A DNA stretch of 64,000 nucleotides from the NCBI RefSeq assembly GCF_026409565.1, contig NZ_CP112881.1, forward strand, positions 2,031,501-2,095,500, given 5' to 3'. Position numbers and translations under genes: made by a program. Shown one piece after another: positions 1 through 7,379 of the stretch (within the stretch, counting starts at the first letter, position 1; each line of letters begins with the position of its first letter). Under the pieces are notes generated by a model. The model was not told where the DNA came from. It worked only from the letters and a program-made list of their open reading frames with translations, and did no database searches. Source of the stretch: Sneathiella aquimaris. GTDB lineage: Bacteria; Pseudomonadota; Alphaproteobacteria; Sneathiellales; Sneathiellaceae.

Positions 1-15
1 TTTAGCGCAACACAA

Positions 16-576
16 TCATTTTCCAATGTGAGTATCTGGCTGAATTTTTAGCTGTTCGGTAAGCCAGCGTTTGGTGCATCTTTGTTGGGCGGCACCAAGA
101 TCCAGCAGGGCGATGCGGTTTTGATCTGCGCCCCGTTCTATCATTCCGGTGCGAATTTCAGCAAACAGTTTGAGTTTGGTATTTGTTCGTTGCAGATGGG
201 CTGATAATTTTTCGAAGCGTTGTTCTTTTGAAATGCGATCAAAGAACTGCATTTTGACAAAGAACGGATTACCCAGGAAAAAATCGTAGAGAGTTGCCTC
301 TTCCTCATTGGTATCACTTTCCAACCAGTTCATGAACCAGTCCCGGCCTTTCGGAGTCACCGAATAGATTGTTCGGGTTCTGTTGCTGGCACTGACATCT
401 TTGCGGCCGCTGATGATTTCTTCTTTTTCCAATTTTCGCAGCAGTGGATAAAGCACACCGTCATTAATGGTTTCTGACTGTGAGACACGCGGCGCAAGAA
501 GGCGTTTCAGCTTGTAAGCGTGATTGGGATGTTCCAATAACAAGCCCACCAACGCCTCCCGTAGATTTGTTGACAT
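16..576 (-). CDS. PadR family transcriptional regulator
   Basis: Predicted ligand-responsive transcriptional repressor, 186 aa. The first ~85 residues form the PadR winged helix-turn-helix: LREALVGLLLEHPNHAYKL, then YPLLRKLEKEEII with the wing around the TRTIYSVTPKGRDWF stretch. The remaining ~100 residues are helical and charged, as in the dimerising C-terminal domain of the longer PadR (Vir-type) members. The ATG is preceded by AAGGG at a suitable distance. It is the last gene of a minus-strand series after a MATE exporter and a hydrolase. PadR proteins often control linked multidrug exporters, so a role in regulating the MATE gene is a reasonable inference. The family call is firm; target and inducer are unknown. 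Confidence 0.88.
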   Translation of the reverse strand: MSTNLREALVGLLLEHPNHAYKLKRLLAPRVSQSETINDGVLYPLLRKLEKEEIISGRKDVSASNRTRTIYSVTPKGRDWFMNWLESDTNEEEATLYDFFLGNPFFVKMQFFDRISKEQRFEKLSAHLQRTNTKLKLFAEIRTGMIERGADQNRIALLDLGAAQQRCTKRWLTEQLKIQPDTHIGK

Positions 577-671
577 TTCATGCCCTTATCCAAATTTGAC
601 GACGAGCATGGTAGGTTTATGACACCAAGAATGCAAGAGCCCCTCACCGTCAATTGTATAGATCAAATCAG

Positions 672-1484
672 CTAGTGACTTAAAAAATCCCCGACGATTG
701 TGTTGAGTTCTTCTGACGCCAAAATGCGTGTATGGCCATACTCTTCTGTTTTAACGAGAGAAGAGTTTGGATGTAGGGTATGGATTTTGTCACCCTCTGT
801 ATGGGGAACAAACTTGTCTTTTTTGTCATAAATCAATAGCATTTTGGAGGTTGGGTTGGTGTAGAATTCCGATGTTTCCAGCTGATTCCATGGAATTTCA
901 AACTGTTTACTGATATGGGCCTTGTATAAAGACATCACGGAGGCCCGTGGATTAAGCTTGCGCCGCACACCTTCAATCGGCGGGAACGGAAATGAGGGAG
1001 CACATACGCAAATGAGTTTTTTGGCCTGAATGCGACCGTGATGATGGGCGGCCATCATGGTCATGCCTCCGGCAGAATGGCCGATATAAGCATATATTTC
1101 TTCGTTCAAGGAGTTGGACAGGTCGGTGATGTCGCGGATAAAATAGTCCCATTGCGTGTAGTTTTTGCTCGATCTTCCATGACCTGTAACGTCGAATATG
1201 ATACATCGAAAACCGCGCTTGGCGATTTCCATAGCGTGCGGTGCCATCTGACTTGCCTGTCCGCCCCATCCATGAATGAGAACTACGATCGGTCCTGTTC
1301 CCCATTCCCATGCTCGAATCTGCTTTTTTTGGCCCAGATAAATTGGTTTTGCTTGCGAAAGCGCGGCCTGTTCAAATTCGCGGACATCAAGTGGTTTCAC
1401 AATGCCAGCGGCTTTACCGATTATACGCAAAGCGAGCGTATCTGGAAGGATTGGGAGAATCTTTTTTACAATTTTTGTGGGCAT
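672..1484 (-). CDS. alpha/beta hydrolase
   Basis: Serine hydrolase of the alpha/beta fold, 270 aa, with no signal peptide, so probably cytoplasmic. Visible motifs are the oxyanion-hole HGWGG (71-75), the nucleophile elbow GHSAGG with Ser137, an acid residue in IYDKKDKF (Asp220 or Asp223) and the C-terminal His251 in EYGHTRI. The ATG has AAGG upstream at a suitable spacing. It lies 35 nt downstream of the MATE gene on the same strand and 95 nt upstream of the padR-type gene, so co-transcription is likely. The substrate (ester, lactone or other) cannot be told from sequence. A detoxification role beside a multidrug pump is only inferred. Confidence 0.88.
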   Translation of the reverse strand: MPTKIVKKILPILPDTLALRIIGKAAGIVKPLDVREFEQAALSQAKPIYLGQKKQIRAWEWGTGPIVVLIHGWGGQASQMAPHAMEIAKRGFRCIIFDVTGHGRSSKNYTQWDYFIRDITDLSNSLNEEIYAYIGHSAGGMTMMAAHHHGRIQAKKLICVCAPSFPFPPIEGVRRKLNPRASVMSLYKAHISKQFEIPWNQLETSEFYTNPTSKMLLIYDKKDKFVPHTEGDKIHTLHPNSSLVKTEEYGHTRILASEELNTIVGDFLSH

Positions 1485-1519
1485 ATTGGCTCGCCTTTTT
1501 TGAATGAATTAGATTATGT

Positions 1520-2944
1520 TTAGGTTTTTACTGCCAAAGTTTGAGGGGGCGTCGTCGGCTTCCAGTTTGTTTGATAAACAGAAATTGCGGCAAAAATTCC
1601 GTAAATAGACATGCCAATTCCAACAAGCATGAAGAAATGCCGTGGTGTCGCGTCGATTTGCGAGAGGAACAAGCAGCCGATAGTGACAACAATCAGCCGA
1701 ACAGTTCCAGCCAGCACCGGCCCAAGTACTTTTTGAGCCCCTTGGGAGGCAAAGAGCAGACATAGCCCAAGACCAAAAAAAGCATAGGCCGGTCCCGACC
1801 AGATAAGGTACGAATAAGCAACGCCAAGAACTCTGGGATCAGACGTGAATATGTCGGCCCATAAGCCCGGCGCGATTATAACGATCAATCCTATGAGGCC
1901 AACAATGAGCGCCGCCAAACCACCGCCATAGGCAGCTGCTCTGCGCGCGCGCGATACATCTCCTGCCCCGATAGCCATGCCGACAATTGGAACACAGGCG
2001 ACGCCAATGCCAAAGGCAATGGGGATAAGGACCATCTCCAGTCTGGCACCGATCCCATATCCTGCAAGGGCATCCTTGCCATAATGAGCAACGAAACCAG
2101 TGGTGATCAGGACTGTCAAAACAGTCTGCAGGGGGGAAATACAGCTAACTAAGCCTACATACAGGATTTCTTTAAATAGATGCCTTTGAAGTCTAACGTT
2201 GGAAAATGAGAGAGGAATTCTGGATTTTCCGGCCCAAAGATACCAAAACAGGAATAGAAAAGAGCCGGTAAAGGCGATGACATGACCGTAAGCGATACCG
2301 GCCATCCCCAATTCAGGCAAAGGACCAATACCAAATCCCAGGCCACCGCTGATAACCGACTGCATGATCAGAACAAGGAGCAGGATTTGGGAAGGAATTT
2401 TCATATCACCGCAACCTCGGATAATAGACATCAGCATACTGGTTTGCCATACGGCGACGGATCCAAAGAATATGACATTTCCATAGGATAACGCCTCAAC
2501 CACTGCGTCTTCCCGTGCGCCAAGAAAAGAGAATATGGGGCGACCAAAACCCAGCATCAGGCCGCTAAAAACAACGCCGCCAATCAAGCCAATGAGTAAT
2601 GCATGAATGGCAAGATTTTGGGCACGTTCCTCATCCTTCGCACCCAGAGCCCTGCTTATTGCAGAGGACACGCCGCCGCCCATAGCGCCATTGGAAAAGG
2701 ATTGTTGCAAAACTATGATTGGAAAGACAACGGCAATACCAGCGAGCGCTGACGTTCCAAATTTTCCGACATAAGCCATTTCGATAATAGCGGCCAATGC
2801 TGACGCCAGCATAACAGCCATATTGGGCAAACTAAGCCGAACTAGTGTTGGAAAGATCGGGTCGCTAAGAATGTTTGAGGGGGAAGCCGTTTTCAAAGAA
2901 GCTTCTTTTTCCAGATTTTGTAAGGTCATTTTATTTTTATCCAT
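1520..2944 (-). CDS. MATE family multidrug efflux transporter
   Basis: Inner-membrane cation-coupled antiporter of the MATE family, 474 aa, with about twelve hydrophobic segments in two related halves. Typical features are the early PIFPTLVRLSLPNMAVML segment and the repeated SNGAMGGGVSSAISRALGA and GIGVACVPIVGMAIGAG loops. It probably exports drugs or toxic organic cations. It leads a minus-strand group with a hydrolase and a PadR regulator. The first ATG abuts a perfect palindrome and has no Shine-Dalgarno sequence. A second in-frame ATG at codon 6 is an alternative start, and leaderless initiation at the first is also possible. The family assignment is strong; the substrate is unknown. Confidence 0.9.
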   Translation of the reverse strand: MDKNKMTLQNLEKEASLKTASPSNILSDPIFPTLVRLSLPNMAVMLASALAAIIEMAYVGKFGTSALAGIAVVFPIIVLQQSFSNGAMGGGVSSAISRALGAKDEERAQNLAIHALLIGLIGGVVFSGLMLGFGRPIFSFLGAREDAVVEALSYGNVIFFGSVAVWQTSMLMSIIRGCGDMKIPSQILLLVLIMQSVISGGLGFGIGPLPELGMAGIAYGHVIAFTGSFLFLFWYLWAGKSRIPLSFSNVRLQRHLFKEILYVGLVSCISPLQTVLTVLITTGFVAHYGKDALAGYGIGARLEMVLIPIAFGIGVACVPIVGMAIGAGDVSRARRAAAYGGGLAALIVGLIGLIVIIAPGLWADIFTSDPRVLGVAYSYLIWSGPAYAFFGLGLCLLFASQGAQKVLGPVLAGTVRLIVVTIGCLFLSQIDATPRHFFMLVGIGMSIYGIFAAISVYQTNWKPTTPPQTLAVKT

Positions 2945-2965
2945 TATACCTATAATCTAGGTATA
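2945..2965. promoter_or_regulatory. palindromic operator candidate at the MATE promoter
   Basis: Perfect inverted repeat TATACCTA-5 nt-TAGGTATA directly upstream of the MATE start codon. On the minus strand a -35-like TTGATG, a 17-nt spacer and a -10-like GATTAT can be read, with the palindrome covering the -10. A repressor bound here would block transcription. The PadR-type product of the last gene in the group is the obvious candidate, but that is inference. Confidence 0.55.
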
Positions 2966-3011
2966 TGGCTATAACATCAAGTTTTCATATATGTCAAATC
3001 TAAATTTCTCT

Positions 3012-3314
3012 TTAGTTGTAATCGTTTTCTAAATTCAGGTGTGCGATCTGTTTTGTCTCGTTCGATTTAGGATGCTGAAACTTGCGGAGTTTCCCACTAT
3101 TGGATACATCTAATTCATATGTTTGGTATATTGCCTGTTGAAACTCACAAGTTTGCCAAAATTGCGCCTGCAAACAAGGGTTAAACAATCCCATGACATC
3201 TTCCAATAGCACCCACCCAGGGCTACTTGCCTGGTCGCTTCTACTCCAGCTCAGTTTGATTTGAGGGTTTGCATTTGCGTCTGCCGTGACTGGTAATATA
3301 TTAAAGAAGGGCAC
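3012..3314 (-). CDS. hypothetical protein, doubtful
   Basis: Open frame of 100 codons from a GTG with no visible Shine-Dalgarno sequence. I do not recognise the product. It has no signal peptide or membrane segment, and is rich in Gln, Asn and Ser with several Trp residues. It lies between the MATE gene and another unrecognised minus-strand gene, in the least conserved part of the window, and could be a remnant of a longer gene or spurious. The lack of a competing gene on either strand is the main argument for listing it. Confidence 0.25.
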   Translation of the reverse strand: MPFFNILPVTADANANPQIKLSWSRSDQASSPGWVLLEDVMGLFNPCLQAQFWQTCEFQQAIYQTYELDVSNSGKLRKFQHPKSNETKQIAHLNLENDYN

Positions 3315-3437
3315 GTTTTAAGTTATCAAATTGACTATCTTTGCGCGATCGTTCGCTCCTGAGATTATGGATGATGATTGCATTGATGGATGAACGGCAG
3401 CTAAGGGCCGCAAGATATTCAGAATGAGCTGCCCAAA

Positions 3438-4283
3438 TCAGAACCTCTCCAGCAAGCGTGGCTGTACAGAAAAGCGTGGAAAATAGGGTTCACTTCTAAC
3501 GTTATTCATTAGCTCCCAATACATAGAGCGGATAAGCGGATCAGTGATTTCTGTCGGGACGTTAAATCGGTAGGCTTGAATGCCGTCTAACATATAGGGC
3601 TGGTATGCGCGTTGAAACTCGGACCGCAGATAGTAGTAAATACCCCAGCGGATCTCATTCAAAAAAAACGCTACTGTCGTCGAACTAGCCATGAAGACAT
3701 GATCTCGGAACCATTCCTGAAATTCTGGGATCACGAGATAACTTTGACCTTCATTGATGTCAGTGCCATTGTCAGCCAACACTTTCTGAATTTTCCTAAC
3801 TATGTCACCGAGGCGGGTAAAGCCGTGCTTAGACGCAGTACCACATATCTTCAAATAATTCATCCGCTGGACTGTGATGGTTCCTTCTCGGTTAATCGAT
3901 GGAAGCCAGACCTTATCCACGCTGACCGATCCATCGAGCCACTCAGCGAAGGATTTGGCTGACGAAGTTAGTAGTGTTGTGTCTCCCCGGAAATGGGGCT
4001 TAGCGCTAACATCAAGTATGTTTCCCAAATAAGTCCTAGCAAGGCTTCCCGAACCATGCCGGTGGGAGAGACCAAACGTGCCTCTTCTGGGTAGTGAAAG
4101 GAAGTCGGCAAGAATGATCAAGAAAAGTTTGCTACACTCGGAGGTCTGAAACATCAGAATCGTTTCTCTTAGGCTATGCTTTTTTTCGAAATGAGCGTAA
4201 TGCACCATTGACCCGATTAGGTCCCAAACGGCTGAAAGTACGATGATCTCGCGGTCAAGATCTGAATACCGGGCTGGTTTCAT
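3438..4283 (-). CDS. hypothetical protein
   Basis: Uninterrupted 281-codon frame with an ATG start; I do not recognise the family. The product has no signal peptide and no clear transmembrane helix, although the N-terminal third is hydrophobic in places (KLFLIILADFLSL). The middle is mixed alpha/beta in character and the C-terminal third is rich in aromatic residues (EIRWGIYYYLRSEFQRAY). Length and the absence of an opposing gene support it being real. It stands alone between an accessory MATE cluster and a conserved MarC/CDF region, which is the usual place for a strain-specific cargo gene. Confidence 0.55.
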   Translation of the reverse strand: MKPARYSDLDREIIVLSAVWDLIGSMVHYAHFEKKHSLRETILMFQTSECSKLFLIILADFLSLPRRGTFGLSHRHGSGSLARTYLGNILDVSAKPHFRGDTTLLTSSAKSFAEWLDGSVSVDKVWLPSINREGTITVQRMNYLKICGTASKHGFTRLGDIVRKIQKVLADNGTDINEGQSYLVIPEFQEWFRDHVFMASSTTVAFFLNEIRWGIYYYLRSEFQRAYQPYMLDGIQAYRFNVPTEITDPLIRSMYWELMNNVRSEPYFPRFSVQPRLLERF

Positions 4284-4440
4284 AAAATTATATTAGACAT
4301 GTTGCGGCTTACTGCAAACCCTCATTAAAATTGACCAATACTTAGTGCCTACGACATTCACCAATGTCCGCTTCGGGCCGAAAGTGCTGACGAAATGATG
4401 AACGTAACACCCTTTTATTTTAGACAATCGTCTTTCTCAT

Positions 4441-4458
4441 GGGTCCTGATCAGGGCCC
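4441..4458. repeat. GC-rich palindrome in intergenic gap
   Basis: An 18-bp near-perfect palindrome built on CCTGATCAGG flanked by GGG and CCC, with one G-T wobble, in the 284-nt gap between an unknown minus-strand gene and the C39-like gene. There is no U-tract on either side, so it is not a canonical terminator. The rest of the gap shows only a short imperfect hairpin near 4372-4388. Confidence 0.35.
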
Positions 4459-4567
4459 GTACTTCCTGTTAGCGTTGATAAATCAGACTATTGTCTTCGT
4501 TTAAAAGAGGGCTTGTAAAAAGGGAACAGTTTTATGGTATGATTTTCTCTGGTATCAATGGTTTAGA

Positions 4568-5014
4568 TTGGACCGATTTAACGACATTATGGTATTCTCA
4601 CACGCGCCCATTATTCAACAGCATGTAACCGGTTGTGCCCTTGCGAGTACGGCATGGATTGCAGGACTGAGCTATGAGCGGGTTCTGGCCCGCGCTGAAG
4701 CGTTGGACATTGACATAAAGAACCCGACCCTGTGGTCAGAAACAACTGAGGCCCGGCGGCTTTTACAGAGTTATAAGGTGCAATTATCTCCTGACGAAAT
4801 CCCGTTTACAAATTGGGAAAGTCTGCCAGACCGGGCACTTCTGGCGGTGAAGTGGCATTTAGAGAAGGGAAAACCTCATTGGCACTGGGTTGTTTTTACG
4901 CGATTTGGTAACGATCCGATTGTAATGGACCCTAAAAAAGGGCTAAAAAACAACATTCGAAGGGATTTTGGTCGTATAAAACCCAAATGGTTTATCGAAA
5001 TATTCAATCCTTGA
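4568..5014 (+). CDS. C39-like papain-fold protein
   Basis: Small predicted cysteine peptidase-like protein of 148 codons from a TTG. An in-frame ATG at codon 8 (MVFSHAPIIQQ) is an equally likely start, and neither has a good Shine-Dalgarno sequence. The residues fit the C39/papain layout: Gln17 or Gln18 in IIQQHVTGCALAS (oxyanion Gln), Cys23 (nucleophile), His104 or His106 in KPHWHWVVF and Asp121 in VMDPKKG. It has no signal peptide, ABC-transporter domain or neighbouring bacteriocin gene, so it is not a standard leader peptidase. Similar short stand-alone proteins are common but uncharacterised. The fold call is fairly good; whether it is active is unknown. Confidence 0.6.
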   Translation: MDRFNDIMVFSHAPIIQQHVTGCALASTAWIAGLSYERVLARAEALDIDIKNPTLWSETTEARRLLQSYKVQLSPDEIPFTNWESLPDRALLAVKWHLEKGKPHWHWVVFTRFGNDPIVMDPKKGLKNNIRRDFGRIKPKWFIEIFNP

Positions 5015-5053
5015 ACGTATAACACTCGGGGTGCGGCGTGGCGGTACCGTTTT

Positions 5054-5707
5054 TTGGTGAGGGCCCCTAGAATGGATATGATATTTGCGACCAAGTTTTT
5101 TGGGGCGCTTTTTGCAATTATGAACCCTTTTTTGATCTTGCCGATCTTTCTGGCGATGACCAGTAAAGAAACGGTCAAACAGCAACGTGTTATTGCGGTG
5201 CAGACGGTTCTGTCCTGTTCGATCCTGTGTATTGTTGTAGCGTTTGCTGGCCATAATATTATCGGATTTTTCGGTATTACCGTTGATCATTTCAGGATCG
5301 CTGGCGGCATTGTTTTGTTTGGTATTGCTTTTTCCATGCTGAACGGTCGGGAGATGTCGTCTCATACAGGAACAAATACGGAAAAAAACTATCTGGATAC
5401 TGAGGGTGGGGTAGCATTTTATCCAATGTCCTTTCCCATCATTGTTGGACCAGGTACGATTACAACCCTGACCATTTATGCGTATCAGACGAAAAAGATG
5501 GAGCAGTATGTTGCTTACGGTGCATCGTTGTTATTGATCATGGCCATCATGCTGATCGTTCTGTTTTTTGCCAGTGCGATTGGCAAGATGCTCTCCAACA
5601 AGATACGGATCATTGTGACGCGTATAATGGGCATGATGCTGGTTGCGGTATCCGTTGGAATGGTAACAACAGGTTTAAGTGTTTTATTGCCGGGGCTCGC
5701 TGGATAA
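5054..5707 (+). CDS. MarC family integral membrane protein
   Basis: Inner-membrane protein of the MarC family, 217 codons, with about six transmembrane helices. Characteristic stretches are FGALFAIMNPFLILPIFLAMT near the N-terminus and FPMSFPIIVGPGTITTL-like sequence in the middle (here FYPMSFPIIVGPGTIT), both family hallmarks. Some relatives were named amino acid transporters, but function in the family is not settled. The open frame starts at a GTG; the ATG at 5072 (MDMIFATKF) is the likelier start, because the residues before it are not part of the family. It converges with the PAS gene, 18 nt apart, with a weak hairpin at 5706-5726 between them. Confidence 0.88.
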   Translation: MVRAPRMDMIFATKFFGALFAIMNPFLILPIFLAMTSKETVKQQRVIAVQTVLSCSILCIVVAFAGHNIIGFFGITVDHFRIAGGIVLFGIAFSMLNGREMSSHTGTNTEKNYLDTEGGVAFYPMSFPIIVGPGTITTLTIYAYQTKKMEQYVAYGASLLLIMAIMLIVLFFASAIGKMLSNKIRIIVTRIMGMMLVAVSVGMVTTGLSVLLPGLAG

Positions 5708-5725
5708 GCAGACGAAGATCCTGCT

Positions 5726-6226
5726 TTACCTGACTTCAGCGAAAACCCCTAAAATATGAGTGACAATACCGTCCTCGTTTTCGAGCGGGCAATCAACAGA
5801 TTCAAAATTGATAAATTCTTTGTCCAGGATCGCAAGGTCCCCAAAACACTGATACGCCACCTTTTCGGTTGCAACCCTTCGCATATGCTTGGCTAACAGG
5901 CGGTCATCAAGGCTGCCATTCTCGTCAGAAAATTCGTGATTAAGGGTTCTGCGGCCGATCAGATCCGCCACCGTATCACCATGAAGGCGATAGAGAAAAT
6001 GACCAGGCCCCAGAACTTCGATTAAGAATATGTTGGCGGGTAAACTGCGATGCTGTGTGATGTCGAAATCAGTGCGCGAGGGAAGGGCCGGGGCAAACCC
6101 GGCCCACCATTCAAACAACCTGCGGGGTAATGGAGAAACGAACTGATCAGCAGATAGGGCCGGGACCCTTTCTACCTTATTAAAATTTTCTTCGCGTTTT
6201 AGGTCCCGGTTTGGATCCTGCTCCAT
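5726..6226 (-). CDS. PAS domain-containing protein (PAS_5 type)
   Basis: A 166-aa soluble protein consisting of one PAS fold of the PAS_5 kind common in Alphaproteobacteria. The core runs from about residue 35 (RRLFEWWAGF, ALPSRTDFD) through FLIEVLGPGHFLYRLHGDTVADLIGR to the C-terminus. There is no output domain such as a kinase, GGDEF or HTH, so it is a free-standing sensor module whose ligand and partner cannot be inferred. It sits between convergent marC and an upstream same-strand CDF transporter 34 nt or more away. The family is recognisable; function is open. Confidence 0.72.
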   Translation of the reverse strand: MEQDPNRDLKREENFNKVERVPALSADQFVSPLPRRLFEWWAGFAPALPSRTDFDITQHRSLPANIFLIEVLGPGHFLYRLHGDTVADLIGRRTLNHEFSDENGSLDDRLLAKHMRRVATEKVAYQCFGDLAILDKEFINFESVDCPLENEDGIVTHILGVFAEVR

Positions 6227-6259
6227 AGTCTGTACTGCCTCTACTTAATACTAAACGCG

Positions 6260-7189
6260 CTAGGTCGCTAAATTCTGGCGATGCCCAGCAATACTTTGTG
6301 CTTCTATAAAAATACGCCGAATTTGTGGAAACTCAGCCTTAATAAGTCGTTCCAAACGGGATGTGGACGCTTCAACTTCATTTGCCCCCATCTCTTCTTT
6401 AAAGTCGACACTGATGTTCAGCAGGATATCATCAGGGCCTAAATGCATGGTCAGTGTTTCATTAACGGCCAGAATTCCGGGATCACTTTTGATAATGTTT
6501 TCGATTTTCCCGGTTACTTCAATCGATGCACTTTCACCAATTAACAGGCCTTTACATTCTATGGAGAGAATGATGGCGACTGATGCCAGTAGAATACCAA
6601 TGAGGACGGATGCAATGCCATCAAAAACAGGCGCATCGTAGTATTGCGCAATTGAAATACCGACGAGGGCAATCAAAAGACCCAGCATCGCGGCAGTGTC
6701 TTCCAGCAAAACCGTAAAGATGGTCGGATCTTTACTGCGCTTGATTGCCCGCCAAAGACTTTGTTGGCCGATCACTTTTCTGAATTCACGGTAAGCAACA
6801 GACCAAGCCCAGCCTTCAAAGATAAGGCCAAGGCTCAAAATGGCGTAGTTCCAGTTCGGATTTTTGATCGCTGTCGGTGACTGGATCGCATGAATACCTT
6901 CATAAAAGGAGATACCGGATCCCAAAGCAAATATAAGGATCGCCACCATGAAAGACCAAAAATAAACCTCCATACCATATCCAAACGGGTGGAGTTTATC
7001 GGGCTGTTTTTTTGCACGGGACAGGCCAAGCAACATGAGTGTCTGGTTGCCTGTATCCACCAGCGAATGTATGCCTTCACTGAGCATGGCAGAACTGCCA
7101 GTTACCGCGGCTGCCGTAAATTTTGACACAGCAATCAGAAAATTACCAATAAGTGCCGCATAAATAACCTTTTTTGAACCGCTGGCCAA
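6260..7189 (-). CDS. cation diffusion facilitator family transporter
   Basis: Inner-membrane divalent-cation exporter of the CDF family. There are about six helices, with HSLVDTGNQ in the second (the Asp and His ligands of the metal site) and a C-terminal cytoplasmic domain with the VNETLTMHLGPDDILLNISVDF segment. The frame is open back to an ATG at 7273. I prefer the TTG at 7189 because AAGGA lies six bases upstream and translation then begins ASGSKKVIYAALIGN, as in relatives, giving 309 aa, a normal CDF length. The metal (Zn, Fe, Mn or Co) cannot be assigned. It is transcribed away from the gabD-like gene. Confidence 0.88.
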   Translation of the reverse strand: MASGSKKVIYAALIGNFLIAVSKFTAAAVTGSSAMLSEGIHSLVDTGNQTLMLLGLSRAKKQPDKLHPFGYGMEVYFWSFMVAILIFALGSGISFYEGIHAIQSPTAIKNPNWNYAILSLGLIFEGWAWSVAYREFRKVIGQQSLWRAIKRSKDPTIFTVLLEDTAAMLGLLIALVGISIAQYYDAPVFDGIASVLIGILLASVAIILSIECKGLLIGESASIEVTGKIENIIKSDPGILAVNETLTMHLGPDDILLNISVDFKEEMGANEVEASTSRLERLIKAEFPQIRRIFIEAQSIAGHRQNLAT

Positions 7190-7313
7190 AATTTTTCCTT
7201 GAACTTTTATATCAATGGGTCGGACCCGCCGACAACAGATTTGAGAGTAGTTGGACAAAGTTAAAATTTCCATGTGAAATCGAAGAAGTGGCTAATTTTG
7301 TCTGAATAGGCAA

Positions 7314-7342
7314 TTGCGGCTGTGAAAAATCTGCCTTAAACT
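7314..7342 (+). promoter_or_regulatory. sigma-70-type promoter candidate for gabD
   Basis: TTGCGG, a 17-nt spacer and TAAACT, followed 26 nt later by GGAGG and the ATG. Spacing is right and no other gene lies between. This is a hand-read prediction. Confidence 0.4.
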
Positions 7343-7379
7343 CTCGCCTCCTTTTCGCGTTTCTATTCTGGAGGCAGCA

